From assembly GCA_019415925.1 (NCBI GenBank), contig DXYG01000016.1, positions 1 to 37,487 of the forward strand: a stretch of 37,487 nt of DNA, written 5' to 3'. The stretch's first letter is position 1. The number at the start of each line of letters is the position of its first letter. Shown one piece after another: positions 1 to 8,091 of this stretch. This DNA is from Clostridiales bacterium (GTDB taxonomy: Bacteria > Bacillota > Clostridia > Oscillospirales > Acutalibacteraceae). The notes under the pieces were generated by a model, which saw only the letters and a program-made list of their open reading frames with translations, did not search any database and was not told the DNA's origin. A program made the position numbers and the translations under genes.

Positions 1-117
1 AAGGCTTGACCGAAATTTTTAATTTTTTTGCGAGTCAACTCACCGCTAAATTATGTTTTTTCTTTCTGTTATACAGAAAAATTACCTACTCACGAAATAA
101 CAAATTACAGCTGAAAT

Positions 118-140
118 CCGAAGTATATAAAGGACTAAAA
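118..140 (+). repeat. 24-bp intergenic motif, copy 1 (upstream of dnaA)
   Basis: The motif reads CCGAAGTATATAAAGGACTAAAA. The same pattern, CCGA-n-n-T-w-TATAA-m-G-n-n-CTAAAA, recurs at 1857-1880 upstream of dnaN and 35047-35070 upstream of the tRNA cluster. The GGACTAAAA part is repeated 11 bp further on (132-140 and 143-151), one helical turn apart and just before the dnaA -35 box. This position suggests a promoter-upstream or protein-binding role, but that is inference. Confidence 0.5.
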
Positions 141-154
141 ACGGACTAAAATAC

Positions 155-183
155 TTGCATTATCAGCGGTTTTGAGGTATAAT
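155..183 (+). promoter_or_regulatory. dnaA promoter
   Basis: TTGCAT (155-160), a 17-nt spacer and TATAAT (178-183) form a good sigma-A type promoter about 90 nt upstream of dnaA. The leader is AT-rich. No canonical TTATCCACA DnaA box is visible between base 1 and the gene. The nearest sequence is TTATACAGA at 69-77, which lies inside a small palindrome (TTCTG-TTATA-CAGAA). Confidence 0.7.
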
Positions 184-268
184 TATATGGAATGGTATTT
201 TGATAATGGGATAAAATTCGGAAATTAAAAAATGTGCAGATTCTGACTGCATTTTATGAGAGGAAGGT

Positions 269-1603
269 ATGAATTTGATGGATTCTTTTGATGACGCTTG
301 GGAGGTCATTTGCTCCTACTGCAAAACCAAAATAACCGACGTCGCATACAATACATGGATTAGCAGAATCAAACCTTTAGAGCTTGACTTTGAAAGCAAC
401 ACAGCATATCTGGTTGTTCCTAACGATTTTCACCGCCAGACTTTAACACGCTGTTACATTCCGCTTTTGAACGAGGCTTTTGAGGCTGTTTTTCAAAATA
501 AATTTATTGTTTCATTTAAAACCCCCGAAGAGGTTGAGGAGTATAAAACAAAAGCTCCCGAAATCAAGGAAGAGGTTAAGGACACAAATTACGAATACAC
601 CTTTGACACATTCATTGTCGGCTCGTCAAATAAATTTGCCCACGCTGCGTGCCTTGCGGTAGCAACAAACCCGTCGCATGCATATAACCCGCTGTTTCTC
701 TGGGGAAACTCAGGACTCGGCAAAACCCACCTGCTTTACGCAATCGGCAATGAAATCAAGAAGAACGACCCCTCAAAGGTTATCTGCTACATAAAAGGCG
801 ATGATTTTACAAACGACCTTATTGAATCTCTGCGCCTTGCAAAGATGAGCGAGTTCAGACACAAATACAGACAGGCTGACATTCTGCTTGTCGATGACGT
901 TCAGTTTATCGGCGGCAGGGAGAGTACGCAGGAGGAATTTTTCCACACCTTCAACGCACTTTACGACGCAAAAAAGCAGATTGTTCTCACGTCCGACCGT
1001 CCGCCCAAGGAAATCAAAACGCTTGACGACCGTCTGCGTTCACGCTTTGAGCAGGACCTGATTGCCGACATTCAGCCGCCTGATATTGAAACGAGAATTG
1101 CAATTATTAAGCGCAAGGCTGAGCTTATTGAAATTGATTTGTCAAACGAGGTATGCGAGTATATCGCTTCAAAAATCAAATCAAATATCCGCCAGCTTGA
1201 GGGCACTGTTAAAAAGCTCAAGGCAAAGTCGCTTTTAAATCACGAAAAACCGACAATTTCTTCCGTACAGGAGGTTATTGTAGACATCTTAAACAACGAC
1301 GTTCCGCCCGAGGTTACGGTTGAGAGAATCATTGACGAGGTTGCAAGAACCTACGGCGTTTCAGCTGATGAAATCCGCTCGCAGAAAAACAGGAGCGCAA
1401 ATATCAGCAACGCACGTCATATTGCAATTTACGTTACAAGAGAGCTGACAACGCTTTCTATGGTTGCAATCGGTGAGGAGTTCGGCAACAGGCACTATTC
1501 TACGATTATCTACACGCTCAAAAAGGTACAGGAAATGATGGAAAAAGACCGCAAGGTCAAGGAAATCATTGACGACACCATCAAGAATATCAGAGACAGA
1601 TGA
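269..1603 (+). CDS. dnaA: Chromosomal replication initiator DnaA
   Basis: ATP-dependent initiator that binds the origin and opens it for helicase loading. The 444-aa protein has all four domains: domain I (about 1-80), a short linker, the AAA+ core with Walker A GNSGLGKT (146-153) and Walker B LLVDD (206-210), and the DNA-binding domain IV (about 350-444). The domain IV signature reads FGNRHYSTI (405-413), where the family usually has G-G-R-D-H-[ST]-T. The signature His is Tyr and the preceding Asp is His, which is unusual for residues that contact the DnaA box. The purine-rich GAGAGGAAGG (258-267) could serve either ATG 269 or the in-frame ATG 278; the second is the better-spaced start for AGGAAGG and gives MDSFDDAW. 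First gene of the dnaA-dnaN-recF-gyr block. Confidence 0.97.
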   Translation: MNLMDSFDDAWEVICSYCKTKITDVAYNTWISRIKPLELDFESNTAYLVVPNDFHRQTLTRCYIPLLNEAFEAVFQNKFIVSFKTPEEVEEYKTKAPEIKEEVKDTNYEYTFDTFIVGSSNKFAHAACLAVATNPSHAYNPLFLWGNSGLGKTHLLYAIGNEIKKNDPSKVICYIKGDDFTNDLIESLRLAKMSEFRHKYRQADILLVDDVQFIGGRESTQEEFFHTFNALYDAKKQIVLTSDRPPKEIKTLDDRLRSRFEQDLIADIQPPDIETRIAIIKRKAELIEIDLSNEVCEYIASKIKSNIRQLEGTVKKLKAKSLLNHEKPTISSVQEVIVDILNNDVPPEVTVERIIDEVARTYGVSADEIRSQKNRSANISNARHIAIYVTRELTTLSMVAIGEEFGNRHYSTIIYTLKKVQEMMEKDRKVKEIIDDTIKNIRDR

Positions 1604-1880
1604 GTCGAGTGCCTCGACACACAAATCGGCGGTGTGCCACCGCCGGCAAATTAAGCGGAAAAGTCAGATATTCAGGTAAAAACGGTTGCCCTAATTTTAA
1701 GTTGATATATTGGTATCATTTTATTTTTCAGTATAGGAAACAGTCTTGACTGTTCCGCAGTACTACAGCTAACTTAGGGATTACCTCAACGGTCAATACC
1801 GTTCCCTACATTTGATTTAATGTCTGACTTCTAAGATACCGATTTTTAAATCATATCCGACTTATATAACGTGCTAAAAT
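1604..1880. repeat. Composite palindromic intergenic repeat after dnaA
   Basis: It starts at the base after the dnaA stop codon. Modules in order: hairpin GTCGAG-TGC-CTCGAC; hairpin CGGCGGTG-TGC-CACCGCCG; a conserved stretch AAAAACGGTTGCCC then TTAAGTTGATATAT (shared with 17391-17425, 34561-34595, and inverted near 22890-22950); hairpin around GGAAACAGTC/GACTGTTCC; TTCCCTACA; and finally the 24-bp CCGA...CTAAAA motif (1857-1880). The murF 3' gap (34534-35070) has the same first and last modules. There is no open reading frame of note and no T-tract terminator. Confidence 0.75.
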
Positions 1881-2099
1881 AAACATTTTCATAAACATTC
1901 CGCTAACATAAATTAACGCATTGTTGAATGTTAAAAATTTGTTGAATATTGTTTAGCGTTTATAAACATTTGTAAAATTTGCATTGTGGACGTAAAAACT
2001 AAGTGTACAAGCCTTAATTTCAGGTTTTTCAATATTTTAACATTACCTACTACGACTACGAAAATATAAATATTATTAAGATAGGAGAAGAAAACTGCC
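1881..2099. other. AT-rich dnaA-dnaN gap, possible origin unwinding region
   Basis: About 220 bp of very AT-rich DNA with short direct repeats: TAAACATT at 1880-1887, 1892-1899 and 1963-1970, and TTGTTGAAT at 1921-1929 and 1939-1947. ATTACCTACT (2042-2051) also occurs upstream of dnaA at 81-90. The dnaA-dnaN gap is a common oriC location in Firmicutes, and the AT-rich repeats would fit a DNA unwinding element. I see no TTATCCACA box here, so the assignment is tentative. AGGAG at 2083-2087 is the dnaN ribosome-binding site. Confidence 0.35.
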
Positions 2100-3206
2100 G
2101 TGAAAATTTCGTGTTTAAGAACCGACCTTGCAAATGCAGTATCAAATGTTTCAAGAGCCGTTACTACAAAAGCTGCTCTTCCTGCACTTGAAGGCGTACT
2201 GATAAAAGCATACGATAATAAACTTAATATCTCCGGATACAATCTTGAAATCGGAATCACAACCGACATTGAGGCTACAATTCAGTCTGAGGGTGAAATT
2301 GTTGTCAGTGCAAAGCTGTTTCTCGATATCGTTCGCCGCTTACCTGAAGAGATAGTGATGATTGAAACTGACGACAGAATGGTAACATACATAACCTGCG
2401 GTCACGTTGACTACCAGATTGTGGGTATGTCATCGGTTGAATATCCCGATTTGCCGAGCTTTGAGCAGACTGACGGAATTAACGTAAGTTCGAAAATCCT
2501 TCGTGAGATGATTAGACAGACTGTTTATGCAGTCAGTGAAAATACTGCAAAGCCGATTTATACAGGATCTCTGTTCGAAATAGAGAACGGCAATTTCAGA
2601 ATTGTAGCTGTTGACGGCTACAGAATGGCTATCAGAAATGAAACTGTTGACTCTGAAAGCAAAACAAGCTTTGTTGTGCCGGGCAAGACACAGCAGGAAG
2701 TTCTGAAACTTTTAACAGATGATGAAGAAAATGTTGAAATCATCATCGGTCAGCGTCATATTACCTTCAAGGTGAGAAATTACCGTGTTATTTCACGTCT
2801 TATCGAGGGCACGTTCCTCGACTACAACACAACAATTCCGAAAGAGGCTAAAACCGAAATCGTGATGAATACAAGAAGTATCATTGACGCAATCGAGAGA
2901 ATGTCGCTTTTAAATAACGACAGAGTGCAAAGCCCCGTAAGGTGCATTTTTGCCGACGACGAAATCAAGCTTTCGTGTGCGTCAGCTGTCGGTAAGGCAA
3001 GCGACGTGCTGTCTGTTCCGATAATCGGCGAATCGGTTGAAATCGGCTTTAACAACCGCTATATGCTCGACGCTTTGAAAAATACAGATACCGACGAAAT
3101 CAAGCTGATTTTAAATGGACCTACTGCTCCGATGATTATAAAACCCGTAAAGGGCGACGCATTTTTATGCTTCGTACTTCCGATGAGGCTTGCAAATGAG
3201 AACTGA
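2100..3206 (+). CDS. dnaN: DNA polymerase III beta subunit (sliding clamp)
   Basis: The ring-shaped clamp that tethers DNA polymerase to the template and recruits repair factors. The 368-aa length and sequence match the family: an N-terminal MKISCLRTDLANAVSNVSRAV segment typical of beta clamps, three repeated clamp domains of about 120 aa, and the C-terminal PMRLANEN tail (family ends usually PMR[IL]). The start is GTG at 2100 with AGGAG 12 nt upstream. The next gene starts inside its last codons (3196), so translation is coupled. It follows the dnaA gap, the standard order. Confidence 0.97.
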   Translation: MKISCLRTDLANAVSNVSRAVTTKAALPALEGVLIKAYDNKLNISGYNLEIGITTDIEATIQSEGEIVVSAKLFLDIVRRLPEEIVMIETDDRMVTYITCGHVDYQIVGMSSVEYPDLPSFEQTDGINVSSKILREMIRQTVYAVSENTAKPIYTGSLFEIENGNFRIVAVDGYRMAIRNETVDSESKTSFVVPGKTQQEVLKLLTDDEENVEIIIGQRHITFKVRNYRVISRLIEGTFLDYNTTIPKEAKTEIVMNTRSIIDAIERMSLLNNDRVQSPVRCIFADDEIKLSCASAVGKASDVLSVPIIGESVEIGFNNRYMLDALKNTDTDEIKLILNGPTAPMIIKPVKGDAFLCFVLPMRLANEN

Positions 3207-3408
3207 GAAAATAAAAATTGACAGCGAATTTATAAAGTTGCAGGATTTATTAAAGCTCGGCGGAGCTGTTGACACAGGCGGAATGGCAAAGGTTGTCATT
3301 CAGAACGGCGAGGTCGAGGTGAACGGCGAGGTCTGCACAATGCGTGGAAAAAAGATGCGCAGCGGAGACTTTGCAGTTTTTGACGGCTTGAAGTTAGAAG
3401 TTATATGA
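3196..3408 (+). CDS. yaaA: S4-domain RNA-binding protein (YaaA/YlmH-type, 70 aa)
   Basis: A small single-domain protein with the S4 RNA-binding fold: TEKIKIDSEFIKLQDLLKLGGAVDTGG is followed by the typical IQNGEVEVNGEVCTMRGKKMRSGD loop. Homologues sit between dnaN and recF in many Firmicutes (YaaA in Bacillus subtilis). They are thought to act on ribosome or RNA structure, but the exact role is not established. ATG 3196 is preferred because GAGG (3185-3188) lies 7 nt upstream; a TTG at 3190 is also in frame. It overlaps the dnaN end by 11 bp. A palindromic repeat separates it from recF. Confidence 0.9.
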   Translation: MRTEKIKIDSEFIKLQDLLKLGGAVDTGGMAKVVIQNGEVEVNGEVCTMRGKKMRSGDFAVFDGLKLEVI

Positions 3409-3434
3409 TTCAAAACCAACCGTAACTAATTTTT

Positions 3435-3513
3435 CGTAGGGACACGGCGTGACGTGTCCGCAAGTAAATATCCATTGTAAATATTTCACAGCGGAGGAGA
3501 GTCGTTCCCTACA
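3435..3513. repeat. Palindromic repeat inserted between yaaA and recF
   Basis: Begins CGTAGGGACACGG, contains GGACAC/GTGTCC hairpin arms, and ends GTTCCCTACA, so the ends CGTAGGGA/TCCCTACA are inverted. The same unit family is at 12482-12505, 22122-22147 and 34733-34760. It lies inside what should be one operon and carries both candidate ribosome-binding sites of recF. Confidence 0.75.
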
Positions 3514-3517
3514 AAGT

Positions 3518-4615
3518 ATGAAAGTGTTAGCAATAAAATTTGAAAATTACAGAAATCTGAAAAATGACATAATACAGCCCTGCGAGGGCGTTAATATCAT
3601 CTACGGTGACAACGCTCAGGGAAAAACAAACCTGCTTGAGGCAATCTGGCTGTTCTGCGGAGGACATTCGTTTAGAACCTCAAAGGACAGCGAAATTATC
3701 AGGTGGGAAGAAAATTTTGCAAGGCTTGAAATGAGATTTTTCGGGCAGGAGCGTGAGCAGACTGCAAAGCTGTTGTTTAACGGCAACAAAAAACAGCTCG
3801 AAATCAACGGAGTTGAAAAAAAATCTGCGGCGGCGCTGATTGAAAAATTCTGCGCAGTTGTGTTTTCGCCCGAGCATCTAAATTTAATAAAGAGAGGACC
3901 TTCGCAGAGAAGAAATTTCATTGACAGCGCAATTTGCAGGGAAAAACTGCAAAACGCAGTAATCCTCTCAAAATTCAACAGAGTTTTATTACAGCGAAAT
4001 TCGCTTTTAAAAGATATTTACAGACGTCCGTCGCTTGAGGACACATTGCCTGTCTGGGACGAGCCGCTTATTTTAAACGGCGCAATGCTCATAAAAAAGC
4101 GTATTGACTATGTTGAAATGCTCTCTCAGAGGGCAAAAAGCTACCACGACGGAATTTCAAAAAACAGCGAAAATCTGGAAATAAAATATATTTCCTCAAT
4201 TGACGCAGAAATGTCCGACAGCTCAGAAGAAATTGCGGAAAAATTCCGAAAAAAGCTTAACGACAACAAAAAAGAAGATATCCGAACAGGAGTTACCAAC
4301 TTCGGACCGCACAGGGATGATATTGAAATTCTGATAAACGGCAAAAACGCCAGAGCCTTCGGCTCGCAGGGACAGCAGAGAAGCGCAGTTTTATCACTTA
4401 AGCTTGCCGAGGCGTCTGTGCTTAAGGAGAGAATGGGCGAGGAGCCTGTTATTCTGCTCGACGACGTGCTCTCCGAGCTTGACTCAAAACGTCAGGATTT
4501 TCTGCTCAACGAGCTTAAAGGATGTCAGGTTTTCATAACCTGCTGCGAAAAGTCAAACAAAGAACAGCTCAAAGAGGGAAAAATCTTTCTGCTTAAAAAC
4601 GGGGAGGTCTGCTGA
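3518..4615 (+). CDS. recF: DNA replication and repair protein RecF
   Basis: An SMC-like ATPase that helps load RecA onto gapped DNA with RecO and RecR. From ATG 3518 the protein is 365 aa. Walker A GDNAQGKT is at 30-37, the ABC-type signature SQGQQR at 283-288 and Walker B LLDD at 313-316, all family hallmarks. The N-terminus MKVLAIKFENYRNLK matches the usual RecF start, so I chose 3518. However, its only SD-like sequence, GGAGGAG (3493-3499), is 18 nt away and inside the upstream repeat. A GTG at 3449, also in the repeat with AGGGA 6 nt upstream, would add 23 residues. The stop overlaps the remB ATG (TGATG). Confidence 0.95.
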   Translation: MKVLAIKFENYRNLKNDIIQPCEGVNIIYGDNAQGKTNLLEAIWLFCGGHSFRTSKDSEIIRWEENFARLEMRFFGQEREQTAKLLFNGNKKQLEINGVEKKSAAALIEKFCAVVFSPEHLNLIKRGPSQRRNFIDSAICREKLQNAVILSKFNRVLLQRNSLLKDIYRRPSLEDTLPVWDEPLILNGAMLIKKRIDYVEMLSQRAKSYHDGISKNSENLEIKYISSIDAEMSDSSEEIAEKFRKKLNDNKKEDIRTGVTNFGPHRDDIEILINGKNARAFGSQGQQRSAVLSLKLAEASVLKERMGEEPVILLDDVLSELDSKRQDFLLNELKGCQVFITCCEKSNKEQLKEGKIFLLKNGEVC

Positions 4616-4872
4616 TGTATCTTCATCTTGGACAGGACACGGTTATCACAACCGAAAGCATTGTTGCAATGTTTGACATTGACGCCTGCACCGTTTCAAA
4701 AAAGACGAGGGATTTCCTTGCAACTGCCGAAAAAAACGGCGAGGTTGTAAACGTTTCGTACGAACTTCCGAAGTCGTTTGTTGTGTGCGAAAAGCAAGGC
4801 AGAACCGTTGTGTATATTACTCAGCTTTCAACAAAAACACTGTTGCTCAGGCTTGGAAAGACAAACTTTTAA
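4615..4872 (+). CDS. remB: RemB-like extracellular matrix regulator (DUF370)
   Basis: An 85-aa protein beginning MYLHLGQDTVITTESIVAMFDID, which matches the small RemB/YaaB family encoded between recF and gyrB in Firmicutes. In Bacillus subtilis RemA and RemB act as DNA-binding activators of biofilm matrix genes. A role here is inferred from homology only. The ATG overlaps the recF stop by one base and GGGAGG lies just upstream, so it is translationally coupled to recF. Confidence 0.88.
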   Translation: MYLHLGQDTVITTESIVAMFDIDACTVSKKTRDFLATAEKNGEVVNVSYELPKSFVVCEKQGRTVVYITQLSTKTLLLRLGKTNF

Positions 4873-4908
4873 ATTATAACATCGCTTTTTATCATAGAGG
4901 TGACATAT

Positions 4909-5634
4909 ATGAAAAACAGGAAATGTCCTTATTGTTCAAAACGAATTTCATATGCGTCAGCATACGCAAGCAGAAGGAAGGCTGAATACGTGTGCGAAAG
5001 ATGCGGAAAGGAAAGCAAGGTTGTGGTTAACCGCAAGGTAATTCCTGCCTTTGCTTTTGCGGCTTTAATTTCCGTTGCAATTATGGCAGGGTGGATTTTT
5101 GCAGGTCTTGCACATAACCCTTTCGGAATTCTGCTTGTTGCCTTACCGCTTATAATTTTTACGGTTATTTCTCCGAAATTTGTAAAATTCGTTCCGCTTA
5201 AAAAGTACAAAAAGTCTATGGAGGCAAGAAAAGCAGGAATTGAATATTCCGACAATCTTATGACCTCCGAGCTTGAAGAAAACGAAGGCTATACCTTCGG
5301 TGCTTCGTCAGATACAGGCTCAGGCTTTAAAATAAATTCCGACGTGTTCAATACGATTAAGGCTGAGCGCAACGCTGCAAGAGAAAAGCTCAGGGACGGC
5401 GAGCTTGTGTCTGATTCATCAGAGATTAAAAAGCCTGCCGAAAACAGCGAAAGCTTCGTTCCGGTAATCAAGGACGTAAGCGAAAAACATTCGTCTGACG
5501 ACGTTCCGCTCAAGAAAATTCATTCAGACAGCTCTGCGAAAATGACAAGAACACGCCACTACATTCCCGAACAGCAGGAAAAAGAGCCGAAAAAGCCCGA
5601 CGGCAACAGATATTCGGCTAACAGGAAATTCTGA
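4909..5634 (+). CDS. Zinc-ribbon membrane protein, CxxC-x19-CxxC type
   Basis: A 241-aa protein of unknown function. A zinc ribbon at the N-terminus has C6-x-x-C9 and C29-x-x-C32. Two membrane segments follow (about 46-66 and 71-88), then a long charged, low-complexity tail (about 100-241) rich in Lys, Glu and Ser. The ribbon-plus-two-TM layout resembles the 'cxxc_20_cxxc' family (TIGR04104, from memory). ATG 4909 is chosen because AGAGG (4896-4900) is 8 nt upstream. The next gene encodes a shorter protein of the same layout 5 nt downstream, so the pair looks like an old duplication. It probably faces the cytoplasm with its ribbon and tail; this is inference. Confidence 0.8.
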   Translation: MKNRKCPYCSKRISYASAYASRRKAEYVCERCGKESKVVVNRKVIPAFAFAALISVAIMAGWIFAGLAHNPFGILLVALPLIIFTVISPKFVKFVPLKKYKKSMEARKAGIEYSDNLMTSELEENEGYTFGASSDTGSGFKINSDVFNTIKAERNAAREKLRDGELVSDSSEIKKPAENSESFVPVIKDVSEKHSSDDVPLKKIHSDSSAKMTRTRHYIPEQQEKEPKKPDGNRYSANRKF

Positions 5635-5639
5635 TAAGT

Positions 5640-5933
5640 ATGTTTAAATTACCCGTTTGTCCGCACTGTAAGACGATTTACAGATACAGGGACGTTAAAA
5701 AAGAATTAAGCAAAAAAGAATGTATTTGCTACCACTGCGGCAAAAAATTCAGAGTTTCAAAAAAGAAAATTTTGATTTTATTTTTAATAATTGTATTAAT
5801 TACTGCAATTTTTGACGTTCTGGCGCTGTATATGATAGCAGGTACAAGCCTTATCGGAATGATTATTATGAACATAATCGCAGTAACGGCAGGATTTTTT
5901 CTAATACCGTATTTTACGGAATTTAAAAAGTAA
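5640..5933 (+). CDS. Small zinc-ribbon membrane protein (97 aa)
   Basis: A short paralogue-like neighbour of the upstream gene. Cysteines are at C7-x-x-C10 and C30-x-x-C33 (19 residues between the pairs; C28 is extra). They are followed by a Lys-rich stretch and two membrane helices (about 44-66 and 70-90). It lacks the long acidic/basic tail of its neighbour. Function is unknown. The gene starts 5 nt after the upstream stop and its SD is weak, so it is probably translated by coupling. The 108-bp gap to gyrB contains a small palindrome, GCAGTG-ATA-CACTG (6014-6027), similar to one at the purL 3' end. Confidence 0.75.
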   Translation: MFKLPVCPHCKTIYRYRDVKKELSKKECICYHCGKKFRVSKKKILILFLIIVLITAIFDVLALYMIAGTSLIGMIIMNIIAVTAGFFLIPYFTEFKK

Positions 5934-6041
5934 AAATTTAACCGCATTTTTGCAATATAAAACAACGAATAATTTATTTTTTTGAATCGGGAAACCGACT
6001 TAAATTAATTGGGTGCAGTGATACACTGTCGGAGGTAAAGT

Positions 6042-8087
6042 ATGGATAAAGAAGTTTATGAAGTAAATGAATTGATTGAAAAAATTGAAAATAACAACAA
6101 GGAAGAGCTTAATGCCGATTCCGAAAAGATTGAGGATTTCAGCGATGAATCAAAGGTCGAGATGACAAAGGTCGAGCAGGAATACGGCGCTGATGAAATT
6201 CAGGTTCTCGAAGGTCTTGAAGCTGTAAGAAAACGCCCCGGTATGTACATTGGCTCAACAGGTCCGAGAGGACTTCATCACCTTGTTTACGAAATTGTTG
6301 ATAACTCAATCGACGAGGCTCTTGCAGGCTACTGCACTAAAATCGACGTCGTAATCGAGGACGGCGACATCATCAGAGTAACCGACAACGGACGTGGTAT
6401 TCCTGTAGGCGTTAACAGCAAAACAGGACTTCCTGCCGTTACGGTAGTATTCACCGTGCTCCACGCAGGCGGTAAGTTCGGCGGCGGCGGCTACAAGGTT
6501 TCGGGCGGTCTGCACGGCGTTGGTGCGTCGGTTGTAAATGCACTTTCCGAGTGGCTCGAGGTAAAGGTCTGCGACGGTGAGGACATTTATTTTCAGCGTT
6601 ACGAAAGAGGAAAAATCATCACTCCTCTTGAAAAAATCGGCAAGTCAGATGTTAAGGGAACAGAGGTTCGCTTCAAGGCTGACCCCGAGGTATTCAAGGA
6701 AACTACAGTTTACGATTATTCTGTGCTTGAAAGACGTCTGCGTGAACAGGCATTCCTCAACGCAGGCGTGCATATCGAGCTTCGTGACGAGCGTGACACT
6801 GAAAATATAATCAAAAACAACTTTGTTTACGAGGGCGGCATAAAGAGCTTTATCGAGTTTATCCACAAAAAACGCTCGCTCGAGGTTATTCACCCCGACG
6901 TAATCTACTTTGCTGCAAAGAATGATGATGATACCATTGCAGTTGAAATTGCAATGCAGTACAACGAAAGCTACAACGAAAATATTTTAACATTTGCCAA
7001 CAATATACACACCACAGACGGAGGTACTCACGAGGAGGGCTTCAAGCGTGCGCTCACCTACGTTATGAACGACTACGCACGCAAATTCGGCAAATTAAAG
7101 GACAACGATAAAAACCTCAGCGGTGAGGACGTAAGAGAAGGCCTGACTGCGATAGTCAGCGTAAAACTGAAAGAGGCGCAGTTTGAAGGTCAGACCAAGG
7201 CAAAGCTCGGCAACACCGAGGTAAGAACAATGGTTGATAAGCTGATGCGTGAAAAGCTGTCGGTTTATCTTGAGGAAAATCCAGCTGTTGCAAAGGCAAT
7301 TTTTGAAAAGTCGCTCGCATCCGCAAGGGCAAGAGAAGCCGCAAGAAAGGCAAGAGAGAGCGTTAGAAGAAAGTCTGCGCTTGAATCGGCTCAGCTCCCC
7401 GGCAAGCTTGCCGACTGCCAGTCAAGGGACAGCAGTGAAACCGAAATTTTCATCGTAGAGGGTGACTCTGCAGGCGGCTCTGCAAAGGGCGGACGTGACA
7501 GAAGAATTCAGGCAATTCTTCCTCTCTGGGGTAAAATGCTCAACGTTGAAAAGGCAAGAATTGACAGAGTTTACGGCAACGACAAGCTTATGCCGGTAAT
7601 TACCGCACTCGGAACGGGTATCGGCGACGATTTTGATATTTCAAAATTAAGATATGACAAGGTTATAATTATGGCGGATGCCGACGTTGACGGCTCGCAC
7701 ATCAGAACGCTTTTGCTTACATTCTTCTTCAGATATATGCGTCCTCTTGTAGAGCTCGGCCACGTTTATATTGCACAGCCGCCGCTTTACAGAATCACGA
7801 AGAATAAGGAGCATAAGTACGCATATTCCGATATTGAGCGTGACCAGATTCTGTCGCAGATTGAGGGCAAAACCGAAATTCAGCGATACAAAGGTCTTGG
7901 TGAAATGGACTCCGAACAGCTCTGGGAAACAACAATGAATCCCGAAACAAGACTTATGCTCAGAGTTGAATTAAGCGACGCCGAAGCCGCAGACGAAACC
8001 TTTACAATCCTTATGGGCGACAAGGTGGAGCCGAGAAGAGAATTCATCGAAAAGAACGCAAAATACGTTCAGAATCTGGACGTTTAA
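6042..8087 (+). CDS. gyrB: DNA gyrase subunit B
   Basis: ATPase subunit of gyrase, which introduces negative supercoils. The 681-aa protein has the GHKL ATP-binding domain with E84 and N88 (YEIVDNSIDEAL) and DNGRGIP (115-121), a transducer domain, then the TOPRIM domain with EGDSAGG (473-479) and DADVDG (546-551) for metal binding. The C-terminus is complete. An acidic N-terminal extension of about 48 residues precedes the usual start of the fold (YGADEIQVLEGLEAVRKRPGMYIG). GGAGG lies about 7 nt before the ATG. gyrA is not directly adjacent: a repeat block and a thioesterase gene lie between them. Confidence 0.98.
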   Translation: MDKEVYEVNELIEKIENNNKEELNADSEKIEDFSDESKVEMTKVEQEYGADEIQVLEGLEAVRKRPGMYIGSTGPRGLHHLVYEIVDNSIDEALAGYCTKIDVVIEDGDIIRVTDNGRGIPVGVNSKTGLPAVTVVFTVLHAGGKFGGGGYKVSGGLHGVGASVVNALSEWLEVKVCDGEDIYFQRYERGKIITPLEKIGKSDVKGTEVRFKADPEVFKETTVYDYSVLERRLREQAFLNAGVHIELRDERDTENIIKNNFVYEGGIKSFIEFIHKKRSLEVIHPDVIYFAAKNDDDTIAVEIAMQYNESYNENILTFANNIHTTDGGTHEEGFKRALTYVMNDYARKFGKLKDNDKNLSGEDVREGLTAIVSVKLKEAQFEGQTKAKLGNTEVRTMVDKLMREKLSVYLEENPAVAKAIFEKSLASARAREAARKARESVRRKSALESAQLPGKLADCQSRDSSETEIFIVEGDSAGGSAKGGRDRRIQAILPLWGKMLNVEKARIDRVYGNDKLMPVITALGTGIGDDFDISKLRYDKVIIMADADVDGSHIRTLLLTFFFRYMRPLVELGHVYIAQPPLYRITKNKEHKYAYSDIERDQILSQIEGKTEIQRYKGLGEMDSEQLWETTMNPETRLMLRVELSDAEAADETFTILMGDKVEPRREFIEKNAKYVQNLDV

Positions 8088-8091
8088 TTCA

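Noticed and set aside
6859..6867. Exact DnaA box TTATCCACA
   Set aside because: A single copy inside gyrB coding sequence (Phe-Ile-His-Lys); no cluster, so probably chance.
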